Of a stretch of 64,000 bases of DNA, positions 26,662 to 36,103 are shown piece by piece. The notes below the pieces were generated by a model that made no database searches, was not told the origin of the DNA, and worked only from the letters and a program-made list of their open reading frames with translations. The stretch is from positions 1 to 64,000 of the forward strand of contig NZ_JAAHHW010000023.1 in NCBI RefSeq assembly GCF_010692325.1, given 5' to 3'. This stretch comes from Moorena sp. SIO3I8 (GTDB taxonomy: Bacteria; Cyanobacteriota; Cyanobacteriia; Cyanobacteriales; Coleofasciculaceae). The position numbers were made by a program, and so were the translations under genes. Numbering within the stretch: position 1 is the stretch's first letter; the number at the start of each line of letters is the position of its first letter.

Positions 26662-27094
26662 TATTCCTAATCAACCTTAGGAGCAATCACGAGCTTACGC
26701 CATCATTGAGCAACCTTTAGGTAAGCATTCAGCCGTCAGCTAAAAGCTCACGCTACTTGAGGTGCCGTCAGCCTTGTGGCACAGGCTTTGGCCACGCTAC
26801 GCGAATGGCCACGCTGTGCGAACGACGCGCTTGAGGTAACTCAGCATTATTCCAATGCTTACTTGTTGTCTTGATGCAATAGCGAGTGGGGGAAACCACG
26901 GCAGTCGCTCATGGGGGGAACCCCCAAGACCGCGCTGCCTTCCCAAGACCGTAATGGTGCGCTTTCCGTAGGCGAATTAAATTCGCCACGGGTCGCACCT
27001 CTGCATCGCTTATTCCAAAGCTGGTAGCTGATAGCTGATAGCTGATAGCTTAAGGATTCCTGTTCCCTATTCGGAAGTTCAACAGTTGTGACGG
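26662..27094. repeat. Repeat-filled intergenic region with inverted 30-bp repeat copy
   Basis: No gene was seen here. The region contains ATCAGC-type repeats, two copies of the CCACGCTACGCGAA small palindromic repeat near 26791-26825, a partial GAGCAACC MITE end near 26705, and at 26971-27000 the exact reverse complement of 22531-22560. It ends with GCTGATAGCTGATAG runs before the NERD-helicase gene. Confidence 0.75.
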
Positions 27095-29278
27095 TTAACC
27101 TTCTTCAAGGTCACCAATATCCCGCTTCAGAGGTCGCTTGTAGGTAAAGGTGAAGGTATCGCCACTCTCAATGACCTGGCGGATTTCGCTATACATGGAA
27201 TAGTCACCCACTCCACTGACACTTGCCCAGCCCCGCGCCCTAGTTAATGCCACAAATAGCTGGTTACGCAAACTGACATCACTCTCTTTCCTGGCAACAT
27301 TATCAACACCGACCACATACACCATATCCGCTTCATTACCCTTTGCACGGGGCACACGAGATATGGTTACTCCACCATCTTTCCAGAAGCGATCGCGATC
27401 AACGTGGGGCCATTGAGGCTTTAGTTCATTCAACTCCAATGCCGTGGGAATATAAATATCAATGTCTTGCTCCATCAAAACAACAGCGACATGATTTTCT
27501 AATTCAATTGCTTCGGAAGTGGACCCTAAAGCTAGCACTAAGATTTCTTTACTGGCTTTAAGGTCATCATCAACCAGATTATGCATAATCTTATCTGCCA
27601 AAGCACTCATTTCTTCCTGACGAGAGCCATAGGTTTCAAAGTCTAATACTGGTGCGCTCCACAATTCAGGAACGGGATTGGGGGAGTTTTCTTTTGGACG
27701 ATGGATGGTGATTTGTTGACCGGGAATAAAGTTACCTTTGACTTCATAACCAATTTTTTCCCAATCTTCCTTTCTGGTAATTCCAGTTAGCATGCCCTCA
27801 GGACGTAGCAACCCCATTCCGAGCCCATGAGCAGCGGTGAGAATTGAGCCAGGAGTGCGGTAACAGCGCCGCATAACTTCAGATTTTTTAATACCACCGG
27901 GGTATTGTGGTCCTTGTGACAAAAGTCGGCTGAGATTTTCACCTAACAGTTCTTTTGTGGTAGGGATTTTTAAGGTGTCTAGGCTTTGAGCTTCGTCATA
28001 AGCCCAGATTAAGCGCCGTTGTTCTGGCTGTTCTGGGTTAACGGGTCGTAAGGCTTGATAAGCTAGCCAATAAATTGCTTGTTTGCCCTGGAATTTTAAA
28101 TAATCTTCAGTAACTAAGTCTTGTCCTTCATCAATTAAAATAGCATCAAAGCAGGGTTCAATGTTGATTTCTTCCGATAGCCGTTTACAAAGTTCTGCTA
28201 AACCACGATTGGGCTGTCTTTCCCGAGTATCCCGAGCGGATTTGGGTCTAGCCCCATTTAACTGGCAAATTGTGCTGTATAAACCAGGCTGATCCTTAGC
28301 ACCCCAAGCATGAAGCACTCGCAGTTTGTGGTTAGTCTTGTGGTCATACTGGATATAGCCATTGCTGAAACGACGCAGCCATCGATCCACTAACCCAATC
28401 ATTAAGTCGTAGAGGGTGCGACTAAAAAACACTAACCCAATCGTCCAGTCTGGGTGCTTCAAGTGCATATGAGCAGCTTTTTGGCATAGCAGCACTGTTT
28501 TTCCTGACCCCGCAATCCCCCGCAGCCGCTGAAACCCAGGAGGGATTTCTTTACCAATGTGTTCCTGCTGCATATCTAATTCGTAGAGTTGTTGGGTGTA
28601 AGCGGCTACAACATTAGCGCGCGTTTTGCCTTCGGTAGAGACTAGGCTACGCAGAGGTTTACGGAAAATAGGTGCTCCGCTGATCACGGCTAAAAGTAAC
28701 TTCCACTGCTGATCATCTATGTCTTCTCCTGGTATCACTGATTCACTTTCTTGAATACACTCTAGGAAGCCAACTTTACCGAGTTGGTCTTGGAAGATAA
28801 TGGGAGGACAGTCTGGCAGTTGGTCAAAACCGTGGTGTTGCCATTGTTCTTGAGTAATTAGAGGAAGAGCAATCATCGCCCTTCCGGTAACTTTGCGCCA
28901 AATAGCAGGTTCGCGATCGCAAAAGGCAAGTATTGCTTTTAACTGATGTTCAGCTTGTTGGTAGGGATGTGCTTCAGTGGTGGAACAGTTTTGGAGTTGC
29001 CACTGATCACCATCAATAGTAATGATTTGATCAATGGTGATAGATTGGATTTCAATTACTACTAGACCAAGGTCTTGATCAGTAATTAAAATATCAGGCT
29101 CTTTAGAGATTTCCCCTACTTTAGAAAAAATAGGATAGCGCCAGTAGCCAATACAATTGCGTTCTGAAAAAGCACTGCGAGTGGCATCCCACACTCTTTG
29201 TTTTCCTGTTTCTTCACTTTCTGTGATCGGTTCAGTGGTAATAAATTTGCGACCCTGATCTGTATCGATAACCGACAT
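27095..29278 (-). CDS. NERD domain-containing UvrD-like DNA helicase
   Basis: This 727-residue protein fuses an N-terminal nuclease-related domain (about 10-150) to a superfamily 1 helicase. NERD features are EPDILITDQDLGLVVIEIQS, where the PD..ExK site reads E-I-Q, so the usual catalytic lysine is Gln. Helicase motifs are Walker A LRGIAGSGKTVLLCQKA (about 260), Walker B DAILIDEGQDL (about 390), IWAYDEAQSL, and the C-terminal VYVVGVDN with LFVALTRARGWASVSG (motif VI). Such proteins are common in accessory and defence regions of bacterial genomes. It is flanked by repeat-rich spacers and stands alone. A role in DNA repair or anti-phage defence is inferred. Confidence 0.85.
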   Translation of the reverse strand: MSVIDTDQGRKFITTEPITESEETGKQRVWDATRSAFSERNCIGYWRYPIFSKVGEISKEPDILITDQDLGLVVIEIQSITIDQIITIDGDQWQLQNCSTTEAHPYQQAEHQLKAILAFCDREPAIWRKVTGRAMIALPLITQEQWQHHGFDQLPDCPPIIFQDQLGKVGFLECIQESESVIPGEDIDDQQWKLLLAVISGAPIFRKPLRSLVSTEGKTRANVVAAYTQQLYELDMQQEHIGKEIPPGFQRLRGIAGSGKTVLLCQKAAHMHLKHPDWTIGLVFFSRTLYDLMIGLVDRWLRRFSNGYIQYDHKTNHKLRVLHAWGAKDQPGLYSTICQLNGARPKSARDTRERQPNRGLAELCKRLSEEINIEPCFDAILIDEGQDLVTEDYLKFQGKQAIYWLAYQALRPVNPEQPEQRRLIWAYDEAQSLDTLKIPTTKELLGENLSRLLSQGPQYPGGIKKSEVMRRCYRTPGSILTAAHGLGMGLLRPEGMLTGITRKEDWEKIGYEVKGNFIPGQQITIHRPKENSPNPVPELWSAPVLDFETYGSRQEEMSALADKIMHNLVDDDLKASKEILVLALGSTSEAIELENHVAVVLMEQDIDIYIPTALELNELKPQWPHVDRDRFWKDGGVTISRVPRAKGNEADMVYVVGVDNVARKESDVSLRNQLFVALTRARGWASVSGVGDYSMYSEIRQVIESGDTFTFTYKRPLKRDIGDLEEG

Positions 29279-29828
29279 TTGGGCTAATTTCCTCTGGTAA
29301 GATTTACATCGCTTTTAAGGTGAGGTACACAATTTTAGGGAATAGGGAGTAGGGAGTAGGGAGTAGGGAGTAGGGAATCGGGAATCGGGAATCGGGAATC
29401 GGGATAAAATCCTGTGTACCTCATAAGTATGGTAAACGGTAGATTAAATCCGTATTGCTATAGCGCGTTACCATCTCCCCACATCTCCCATACCTCCCAC
29501 ACTTCCCTGTCTTTCCCTACTCCCAGCTCGGAAGCTCCCTCAAACCCAAGAGGAAAGTACTTCACCTAATTGAGAACTGCTATACTGCTTTATACAGTCC
29601 TAACCGTAGAGTTCCCAAATTGTCAGCTATGGAATACAGGGTGCAGGGAATTCCAATGAAACGAAAAATAAAAGGTTTAGCCAATCATACAGGATGATAA
29701 AAATTTCCAGACCAAAAATAACTTATAAATTCTGTTCGAGAGTTGTAGTACTTAGTCCTATGCTACTACCGGCGGAATGTGGGTTATAATATAAAGGGCT
29801 TGAGTAAAAACAGGGGCGGAGAATAGCA
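29279..29828. other. Repeat-rich intergenic region
   Basis: The 550-bp spacer contains GGGAGTA and GGGAATC heptamer arrays (29340-29402), the AAAATCCTGTGTACCTCA composite-repeat arm (29405-29423), and a ~137-bp sequence at 29517-29655 (from CTACTCCCAGCTC to GTGCAGGGAATTCC). That sequence recurs at about 30972-31112, where it truncates a PIN toxin gene. A TATAAT at 29785-29790 may be the -10 element for the following hydrolase gene. No gene was seen. Confidence 0.7.
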
Positions 29829-30371
29829 ATGAAGACAGCTCTGATACTAGTAGATATTCAGAAGGACTACTTTCCTGGTGGTTCTATGGAACTAGTGGGG
29901 ATGAATTTAGCTAGTCAAAATTATCAACATTTACTAGAGCATTTTCGGTCAAACAAGTTGCCAACGTTTCACATACAGCACTTTTTTGAAGCTGATTCTA
30001 ATGCAGGCTTCTTTATCCGAGGTACTGAAGGAGTTGAAATCCATGAGAGTATTAAACCCCTTCCTGGTGAAACTGTAATCCCGAAAAATTATCCCAATAG
30101 CTTTCGGGAAACTACGTTGCTGGATCAACTCAAACAAGCTGAGATTGAACAGCTAGTTATTTGCGGTGCCATGAGTCACATGTGTATTGATGCTACCACT
30201 CGCGCTGCTGCTGATTTGGGTTTTAAGTGTAAGGTAGTTCATGATGCCTGTGCGACTAGAGATCTGGTTTTTGGGAATCAGACTATTATCGCTAAAGACG
30301 TACATGGGGCATTTATGAATGCTTTGGGTTTTGCGTATGCTGATGTGATTAGTTTATCGGATTTTTCGTAG
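29829..30371 (+). CDS. Cysteine hydrolase, isochorismatase-like family
   Basis: This 180-residue hydrolase of the isochorismatase/nicotinamidase superfamily is cytoplasmic. The catalytic triad is visible: Asp in ALILVDIQKDYFPGG (residue 8), Lys in ETVIPKNYPNSF (about 85), and Cys in VICGAMSHMCIDATTRAA (about 118). The His-Ile-Gln-His segment (FHIQHFFEAD) is typical of nicotinamidase-related members that act on amide bonds. GAGAATAGCAATG offers a weak start context. It appears monocistronic; the true substrate is unknown. Confidence 0.9.
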   Translation: MKTALILVDIQKDYFPGGSMELVGMNLASQNYQHLLEHFRSNKLPTFHIQHFFEADSNAGFFIRGTEGVEIHESIKPLPGETVIPKNYPNSFRETTLLDQLKQAEIEQLVICGAMSHMCIDATTRAAADLGFKCKVVHDACATRDLVFGNQTIIAKDVHGAFMNALGFAYADVISLSDFS

Positions 30372-30426
30372 GGATTGATCCGAGATAACAACCAGTGCGA
30401 TTCGTTATTCAAGAATGATAACAATA

Positions 30427-30553
30427 AGATGAATTGTTTACAGCAAATTTCGCCCCCCTAGCCCCCCAACTTTGGGGGGAAATTGAGTTAAAGTCCCCCA
30501 GAATTGGGGGATTTAGGGGGCTTGCCGCTCTCGGTAGTGAGGTCAATTCATCT
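30427..30553. mobile_element. MITE-like element with C/G-tract hairpins
   Basis: Terminal inverted repeats AGATGAATTG (30427-30436) and CAATTCATCT (30544-30553) enclose a core of CCCCCCTAGCCCCCCAAC and GGGGGATTTAGGGGGCT tracts that can fold back. Similar C/G-tract cores lie at 40620-40690, 43530-43600, 43730-43760, 47540-47590 and 60570-60650. It separates the hydrolase from the antitoxin gene. Confidence 0.65.
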
Positions 30554-30638
30554 GAAAACGGCTGTAATCACAAAACATCTTATTCTTATCAAGCCCAATT
30601 ACTTAAAGAATTAAATCTTATCATTGATTGTTTGACTG

Positions 30639-30923
30639 ATGACCCTAACCCTTAAACTACCACCAGAATTGGAGCAATATCTCTTGCAGGAAGCCAAGCA
30701 GCAAGGGATATCCCTCGAAGCTATAACATTACAAGTTTTGGAAAACTCTATTCTGGTAAGGCAAAAGCAAGCTGAAGCGGTTAATCTGCTTCAGTCCTGG
30801 ATTGATGATGAGGATATTCAAGAGCAGCAAGAAACAGGTCAGTACTTGATCCATGCATTGGATCAGGATCGACTCTCTGAGCGTCAGTTATTCCCAATCG
30901 AGATGAAAGGTGTAAGTTGGTGA
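30639..30923 (+). CDS. Putative antitoxin (ribbon-helix-helix-like) of a broken VapC-type pair
   Basis: This 94-residue protein begins MTLTLKLPPELEQYLLQEA followed by KQQGISLEAITLQVLENS, a short strand then helices consistent with a ribbon-helix-helix DNA-binding antitoxin. The C-terminal half is acidic (SWIDDEDIQEQQETGQ) and would bind the toxin. Its stop codon overlaps the GTG start of a truncated PIN-domain toxin frame by four bases, the usual antitoxin-toxin overlap. With the toxin destroyed, the gene may persist as an orphan antitoxin. The family name is uncertain. Confidence 0.7.
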   Translation: MTLTLKLPPELEQYLLQEAKQQGISLEAITLQVLENSILVRQKQAEAVNLLQSWIDDEDIQEQQETGQYLIHALDQDRLSERQLFPIEMKGVSW

Positions 30924-31066
30924 GGGCAGTCATAGTGTTAGATGCAGGACCGGTCGGTCTGATCACCAATCCCTACTCCCACCTGCCAAGCTCCCTCAAA
31001 CCCAACACGAAAGTACTTCACCCAATTGAGAACTGCTATACTGCTTTATACCGTTATAAACGGTAG
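30920..31066 (+). pseudogene. Truncated PIN-domain (VapC-like) toxin
   Basis: The GTG at 30920 overlaps the antitoxin stop codon. The frame reads VRAVIVLDAGPVGLITNP, the first strand of a PIN RNase with its initial catalytic Asp, then leaves the family exactly where the ~140-bp repeat begins (about 30972). It ends at a TAG at 31064-31066 after 48 codons instead of about 130-150. The three other catalytic acids are therefore missing. Confidence 0.8.
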
Positions 31067-31112
31067 AGTTCCCCAATTGTCAGCTATGGAATACAGGGTG
31101 CAGGCAATTCCA
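30972..31112. repeat. ~140-bp dispersed repeat, copy 2
   Basis: This sequence matches 29517-29655 almost throughout; shared blocks include AGCTCCCTCAAACCCAA, AATTGAGAACTGCTATACTG and TGTCAGCTATGGAATACAGG. Its left edge coincides with the loss of the PIN toxin reading frame, so insertion of this repeat or recombination at it is the likely cause. Confidence 0.85.
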
Positions 31113-31178
31113 GAGAACCATAGATTACTTTTAACCCTTTGAGTCACATCCAGAAACCCCAGCTAGTAGAGGTAAACG

Positions 31179-31508
31179 GTGAAACCCTTAATTAAATTTC
31201 CCCTTGATGGCGACGAATCCATTCTCGTAGAAGTAGAGGAGTTACCAGCAACGGATGTAGATGATGATCTGGTTGCTAACTACCCTGGTCAACAAGTAAT
31301 TGTTCAAGCTCAAACCTCCTTTGCTGATGCGATGGACAAAATTAAGCCTATCGCTACTAATATTATTCGCAAAGTCCGCGAGCTAAAGGATTCCCCGGAT
31401 GAAGTGGAGGTAAAATTTGGGGTAAAGATGACCTCTGAAATGGGTGTTGTGATTGCCTCTGCCAGTGTGGAAGGTAACTATGAAATTACCCTGAAGTGGA
31501 AAAAGTGA
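31179..31508 (+). CDS. Trypsin-co-occurring domain 1 (Trypco1/CU044_2847-like) protein
   Basis: This 109-residue protein resembles Trypco1, a small domain typically encoded next to trypsin-NTPase conflict proteins. It starts with FPLDGDESILVEVEELPA, has a central helix ADAMDKIKPIATNIIRKVRELKDSPDEVEVKFGVKMT, and a closing strand ASVEGNYEITLKWKK. This beta-alpha-beta layout with the conserved V-x-F-G-x-K-x-x segment is the family pattern. It ends 13 bases before the trypsin-STAND-WD40 gene, so the two form an operon. In such systems it is proposed to regulate, or be a target of, the partner protease; this is inference from family context. Confidence 0.82.
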   Translation: MKPLIKFPLDGDESILVEVEELPATDVDDDLVANYPGQQVIVQAQTSFADAMDKIKPIATNIIRKVRELKDSPDEVEVKFGVKMTSEMGVVIASASVEGNYEITLKWKK

Positions 31509-31521
31509 GATGTAGTGGTAG

Positions 31522-34500
31522 ATGACTGTCCAACTCAGAGCTGCGATCGCACGAATTCGTAAAGCTAACGGGAGAGTAGTTGGTGCAGGTTTTCTGGTGT
31601 CCGATCAGCATATTCTGACCTGCGCTCATGTGGTTAATGCAGCATTATCGAGACAACCAAGTGTTCCAGATCAGCCCAATCAGGAAATTGATCTAGATTT
31701 TCCCCTAGTTGCATCCGGAAACATTCTTAGGGGGAGGGTTGTTCGCTGGATACCAGTTCAACGAAGTTCTGATATTTTACCGAAAACTGGAGCAGACATC
31801 GCCTTAGTAGAATTGGAAAGCACTCTGCCAGAAGGCACCCAACCGGTAAGACTGGTTAAAGCAGAGAACCTATGGAAACATCCTTTTCGAGTCTTTGGTT
31901 TTCCAGAAGGGCAAGCGGTTGGTGTCTCGACTTATGGCATCATCAGCAATCCCCAAGCTAATGGTCGAGTACAGATAGATGTACACGGGACTTATCCCAT
32001 AGAGTCAGGATTCAGTGGTTCTCCGGTATGGGATGAGCAGTTAGATGGGGTGGCTGGCATGACTGTAGCGATTGATCCTAAACGACCACAGGTTAGGGCT
32101 GCGTTTATTATTCCCACCACTCAGTTGATCAATGCTTGTCCAGAGTTGGAAGAGCAAGCTATTCCTCCTTGTCCCTATCGAGGTTTGTTTCCCTTCCGAG
32201 AGCAGGATGCTAAATTTTTCTTTGGACGGGAGCAGTTTACCCAACAGTTAGTTAAAGCGGTACATAAACAGTCCCTAGTGGCGGTGATTGGAGCTTCTGG
32301 AAGTGGTAAATCTTCGGTGGTGTTTGCTGGTTTAATTCCTCAGTTACGTTCAGAAGAAGGTTGGTTGATTGAGGGATTTCGTCCAGGGGATCGCCCGTTG
32401 CGCAATTTGACAAAGACGTTAGTTGATCTGCGAAAAATCGAGACCATAGATCCACTGGATCAAATTGATCAGATGGTTGAAAAGTTTCAGGAGGGAAAGA
32501 GAAAGTTACGGGATGTGATAGAAGACATTCTGGAAAGGAACAACCGCACTCGCCTGTTACTAATAGCAGACCAGTTTGAAGAACTTTATACTCTTTGTAA
32601 AGATAAATCAGAACGCCAGATATTTCTAGATCTATTCCTAGAAGCAGTCAATCAGATAGAGAATTTCACCCTGGTTATTACCTTACGGGCTGACTTTTGC
32701 GGATATGCCCTTTCTTACCGTCCTTTTGCTGATGCTTTACAGGATGCTGACCGCAAACTTGGGCCAATGAACCGAGAAGAATTGCAAAAGGTAATAGAAC
32801 AACCTGCTCAATTGCTGGGAGTAAGAATTGAGTCTGGGCTGACGGAACGCATTTTGGAAGCAGTAGAGGATGAACCAGGATATTTGCCGTTGCTAGAGTT
32901 TGCCCTGACATTACTGTGGGCAAAACAGCAAAATGGTCAGTTAACTCACCAAGCTTATGAAGACATTGGGGGTGTGGAAAAGGCACTGGCCGAATATGCA
33001 GAGCAAGAGTATCAAAATCTCAGTGAGGAAGATAAACAACGGGCGCAACGGGTATTTATTCAGTTGGTGCGTCCAGGGGCAGGAACGGAAGATACTCGAA
33101 GATTGGCTACCAGTACTGAAGTTGGACAAAATAACTGGGATTTAGTGACACGGTTGGCTTCTGCTCGTCTGGTAGTTACTAATAAAACAGAGAAGACTGA
33201 TGAAAAAGAGGAAACTGACCAAGAAACTGTCGAGATTATTCATGAAGCGTTGATTCGGGAATGGGGAACCCTACGAGGTTGGATGGAGGTGAATCGAGAG
33301 TTTCGCACTTGGCAGGAAAGACTGAAGGTCAGAATTCAGGAATGGGGGAAAAGTAATAGGGATGATGGAGCATTATTGCGGGGTGTGCCTTTGGGAGAGG
33401 CAGAGGAGTGGTTGCAAAAGCGTCTAGCTGAACTTAGCAAAGATCAGCTAGACTTCATCAAGGCTAGCTTAGAGTTAAGGGACAGAGAGCAAAAGGAACG
33501 TTATCGCCTAGCTAAAGAAAAAGAAGAACAAATTAAAAAGTTAGAACGGGCACTGACTGAATCTAATGTGCGAGAGCAAACACTAAAATCGCAAAATCTG
33601 CTTCCATCCCATCCTGTGGAAAGTTTATTGGAGGCAATGAAGGCAACTAAACTAAGCTGTGAAAAGTTGAATGGAGAAGTTTTGAGTTTAGCTTTCGATA
33701 GTTTGTTGTGGGCATTGAGTTTTGTACGTGAATGTAACCGTCTGTACGGACATACAGTAGAGGTCAGTGCAATAGCTGTAAATTCTCAGGTACAGCGAAT
33801 TGTGAGTAGCAGCTTGGATGGAATGTTATGTTTATGGGATTTGCAAGGAAATCCCATTGGACAACCTTTTCAAGAGCATAAGGTTGCTATTAGGTCTGTT
33901 GTCTTTCACCCAAATGGAAAAGTTATTGTTAGTGGTAACGACGATGGAAAGTTAGAACTATGGGATTTGGAAGGGACGTTAATTAAATCATTCCAGGGAC
34001 ATAACAATTGGGTTACTGCCCTTGCCTTTAGCCCCGATGGAAAATTTATTGTCAGTGGTTGCTTTGATAAGACACTACGTTTATGGAATCTACAAGGAAA
34101 GCCTATTGGAGCGCCTTTTCTGGGACATGAGGCTCCAATTACATCCGTAACTTTCACTACGAATGGAAAATATATTGTTAGTGGTAGTCGAGATACAACT
34201 GTACGTTTGTGGAATTTGCAAGGTAAGTCGATTAAGTTACCGTTTACTGAAGATGATTATGAAGTTAATTCTGTCGCTTTCAATCCCCAAAAAACTCTTA
34301 TAGCCTGTGGTAATGAAGGGGGACGAATTGTTTTATGGGACTTAGAAGAACTGAAAATAACAAGTTCATTTTCAGCCCACGATCAAAGTATCTGTTCTAT
34401 TGCGTTTAGTCCTGATGGAAAGTGGATTATCAGTGGGAGTGAGGAATCTACTATTGGTTTGTGGGATTTGCAAGGAAATAGGCTAGCTCTATTAAGAGGT

Positions 34501-35565
34501 CATCAAGGGAAGGTTACTACAGTCGCATTTAATTCAGAGTCCAACCTTATTTTTAGTGGTAGTGCAGACACAACTGTACGTTTGTGGAGTTTACAAAACC
34601 CTTTATACGGAAATCAGTTTCAAATTAAGGGTAATCATCAGAACATGGTTAATTCAGTTACTTTCAATCCTTATAGTAAAAGAATTATTAGTGCAAATAG
34701 CGATTGTACGCTTAAAATTTGGGATTTACAGGGAAATTTGATTGAGTCACTAGCAGTTGGAGATAGTACTGAAGTTATCTCAATTGCCTTTAGTCCTGAT
34801 GGTCAGTGGATGATTACTGGTTGCGCCGATGGTCGTTTAATTCTAAGAACTTCACAAGGCAAATTGATAGAGAAATCTTTTCAAGGACATAAAGATGATG
34901 TAACTTCTGTAGCTTTTAGTCCCGATAGTAAGTTAATTGTTAGTGGTGGTGCTGACAAAAGAATCTGCTTATGGGATTTGCAGGGTAACTTGATTAAGCC
35001 ACCCTTCAGAGGACACAAAGAGATGATTAGCTCCGTTGCCTTTAGCCCTAATGGTGAACAAATCATTAGTGGTGGTTATGATGGTGGGTTGTATTTATGG
35101 GATGTGAATGGTGATCAAACCTTTCGACCTTTACAGCAAGAAGGGAGTGGCATTCTTTCGGTGGCTTTCAGTTTGAATGGACAGTGGATTGTCACTGGAA
35201 GTATGAATCAATCCTTGCAACTATGGAATTACAAATCTAAGGAAATGTCCTTACTCCAAGGACACAAGGGATGGGTTAGGACTGTTGACTTTAGTCCAGA
35301 CAGCAAGTTTATTGTCAGCGGTAGTGCAGACTATACACTAAGACTTTGGGACGTCAAAGGTAATGCGATTGGTCCACCATTGGAAGGGCACAAGGACAGA
35401 ATTAGTTCTGTGTCCTTTAGCCCGGACGGACAATGGATTATCAGTGGTAGCCATGATGGTACATTAAGATTGTGGGAAGGTAATGTTAAAGCTTATATGG
35501 ATAGGGCTCGTCAAAGACTATCTGGTCATTCTCTGTTATTGGATCAATACGGTTTGACCAGCTAG
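31522..35565 (+). CDS. Trypsin-like protease / nSTAND1 NTPase / WD40 conflict-system protein
   Basis: This 1347-residue NLR-like sensor-effector has three parts. Residues 1-205 are a trypsin-fold protease with an intact triad: His in ILTCAHVVNAA, Asp in TGADIALVELES, Ser in IESGFSGSPVWD. Residues about 215-640 are an nSTAND1 ATPase that starts CPYRGLFPFREQDAKFFFGRE, with Walker A VIGASGSGKSSVVFAGL and Walker B RLLLIADQFEELYTL. Residues about 735-1325 contain fourteen WD40 repeats of about 42 residues (typical unit VTSVAFSPDSKLIVSGGADK), enough for two seven-bladed propellers. The propellers would sense a ligand, the STAND domain would oligomerise, and the protease would be unleashed. The partner Trypco1-like gene precedes it. 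Confidence 0.93.
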   Translation: MTVQLRAAIARIRKANGRVVGAGFLVSDQHILTCAHVVNAALSRQPSVPDQPNQEIDLDFPLVASGNILRGRVVRWIPVQRSSDILPKTGADIALVELESTLPEGTQPVRLVKAENLWKHPFRVFGFPEGQAVGVSTYGIISNPQANGRVQIDVHGTYPIESGFSGSPVWDEQLDGVAGMTVAIDPKRPQVRAAFIIPTTQLINACPELEEQAIPPCPYRGLFPFREQDAKFFFGREQFTQQLVKAVHKQSLVAVIGASGSGKSSVVFAGLIPQLRSEEGWLIEGFRPGDRPLRNLTKTLVDLRKIETIDPLDQIDQMVEKFQEGKRKLRDVIEDILERNNRTRLLLIADQFEELYTLCKDKSERQIFLDLFLEAVNQIENFTLVITLRADFCGYALSYRPFADALQDADRKLGPMNREELQKVIEQPAQLLGVRIESGLTERILEAVEDEPGYLPLLEFALTLLWAKQQNGQLTHQAYEDIGGVEKALAEYAEQEYQNLSEEDKQRAQRVFIQLVRPGAGTEDTRRLATSTEVGQNNWDLVTRLASARLVVTNKTEKTDEKEETDQETVEIIHEALIREWGTLRGWMEVNREFRTWQERLKVRIQEWGKSNRDDGALLRGVPLGEAEEWLQKRLAELSKDQLDFIKASLELRDREQKERYRLAKEKEEQIKKLERALTESNVREQTLKSQNLLPSHPVESLLEAMKATKLSCEKLNGEVLSLAFDSLLWALSFVRECNRLYGHTVEVSAIAVNSQVQRIVSSSLDGMLCLWDLQGNPIGQPFQEHKVAIRSVVFHPNGKVIVSGNDDGKLELWDLEGTLIKSFQGHNNWVTALAFSPDGKFIVSGCFDKTLRLWNLQGKPIGAPFLGHEAPITSVTFTTNGKYIVSGSRDTTVRLWNLQGKSIKLPFTEDDYEVNSVAFNPQKTLIACGNEGGRIVLWDLEELKITSSFSAHDQSICSIAFSPDGKWIISGSEESTIGLWDLQGNRLALLRGHQGKVTTVAFNSESNLIFSGSADTTVRLWSLQNPLYGNQFQIKGNHQNMVNSVTFNPYSKRIISANSDCTLKIWDLQGNLIESLAVGDSTEVISIAFSPDGQWMITGCADGRLILRTSQGKLIEKSFQGHKDDVTSVAFSPDSKLIVSGGADKRICLWDLQGNLIKPPFRGHKEMISSVAFSPNGEQIISGGYDGGLYLWDVNGDQTFRPLQQEGSGILSVAFSLNGQWIVTGSMNQSLQLWNYKSKEMSLLQGHKGWVRTVDFSPDSKFIVSGSADYTLRLWDVKGNAIGPPLEGHKDRISSVSFSPDGQWIISGSHDGTLRLWEGNVKAYMDRARQRLSGHSLLLDQYGLTS

Positions 35566-36103
35566 TTGTTAATTGTTTGATAACCATTCAGGTGATGGGG
35601 TTGACAAAAAGTGAAGGATGAGTGGTAGTCTAGAAAGATCGAAATCAAACCGCCAGCTATCCCAAATAGTTTTGAAGCTCTGGAACTGCAGCCCCAATCA
35701 GTTCTGGTAGATATCGTGCTGCAACAACCAACTAGCGAATTGAACAACTGATTGGAAAGGTGCTTAAGGGCTTTAGTGGATAAAGCTATTGAACTAAAGC
35801 CATTGCACCATTTTAGCTATGCCAGTCCACTAAGCCACTATTTCCGATCTCCATCTTGATGCATTTATACAATGATAACGATTTCAATTTTTTAATTATC
35901 AGGAGAAACAGGGTGTTAAGGATCTTGGTAGGTAAGTTCTGTGGTAGAGCAACCTGGTATTGAAAGTTTGCTGCATAACTTTTGGTAGTTAGCCGGATAA
36001 GTATATAGATACTTTAAAATCAGCACTCAGCACTCAGCACTCAGCAAGTAGTGCATTAGCTGAATGCTTACATTGTTTTTACAACAATAGGAACTATTGT
36101 CTT
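35566..36103. other. Intergenic region with possible gene remnant
   Basis: Between 35639 and 35752 a short frame reads IEIKPPAIPNSFEALELQ and continues to a stop near 35752. It has the look of a protein C-terminus but matches no family I recognise. The remainder includes CAGCACTCAGCACTCAGCA repeats (36020-36045) and the TGAATGCTTAC arm of the ATCAGC repeat family. No complete gene was seen. Confidence 0.4.

Noticed and set aside
30434-30655. 73-codon frame upstream of the antitoxin
   Set aside because: Most of it is the C/G-tract MITE, and the end overlaps the antitoxin start in another frame.
35639-35752. Short frame after the STAND gene
   Set aside because: Could be a gene remnant, but no family could be named and no start codon supports a protein; kept only as a note in the intergenic entry.
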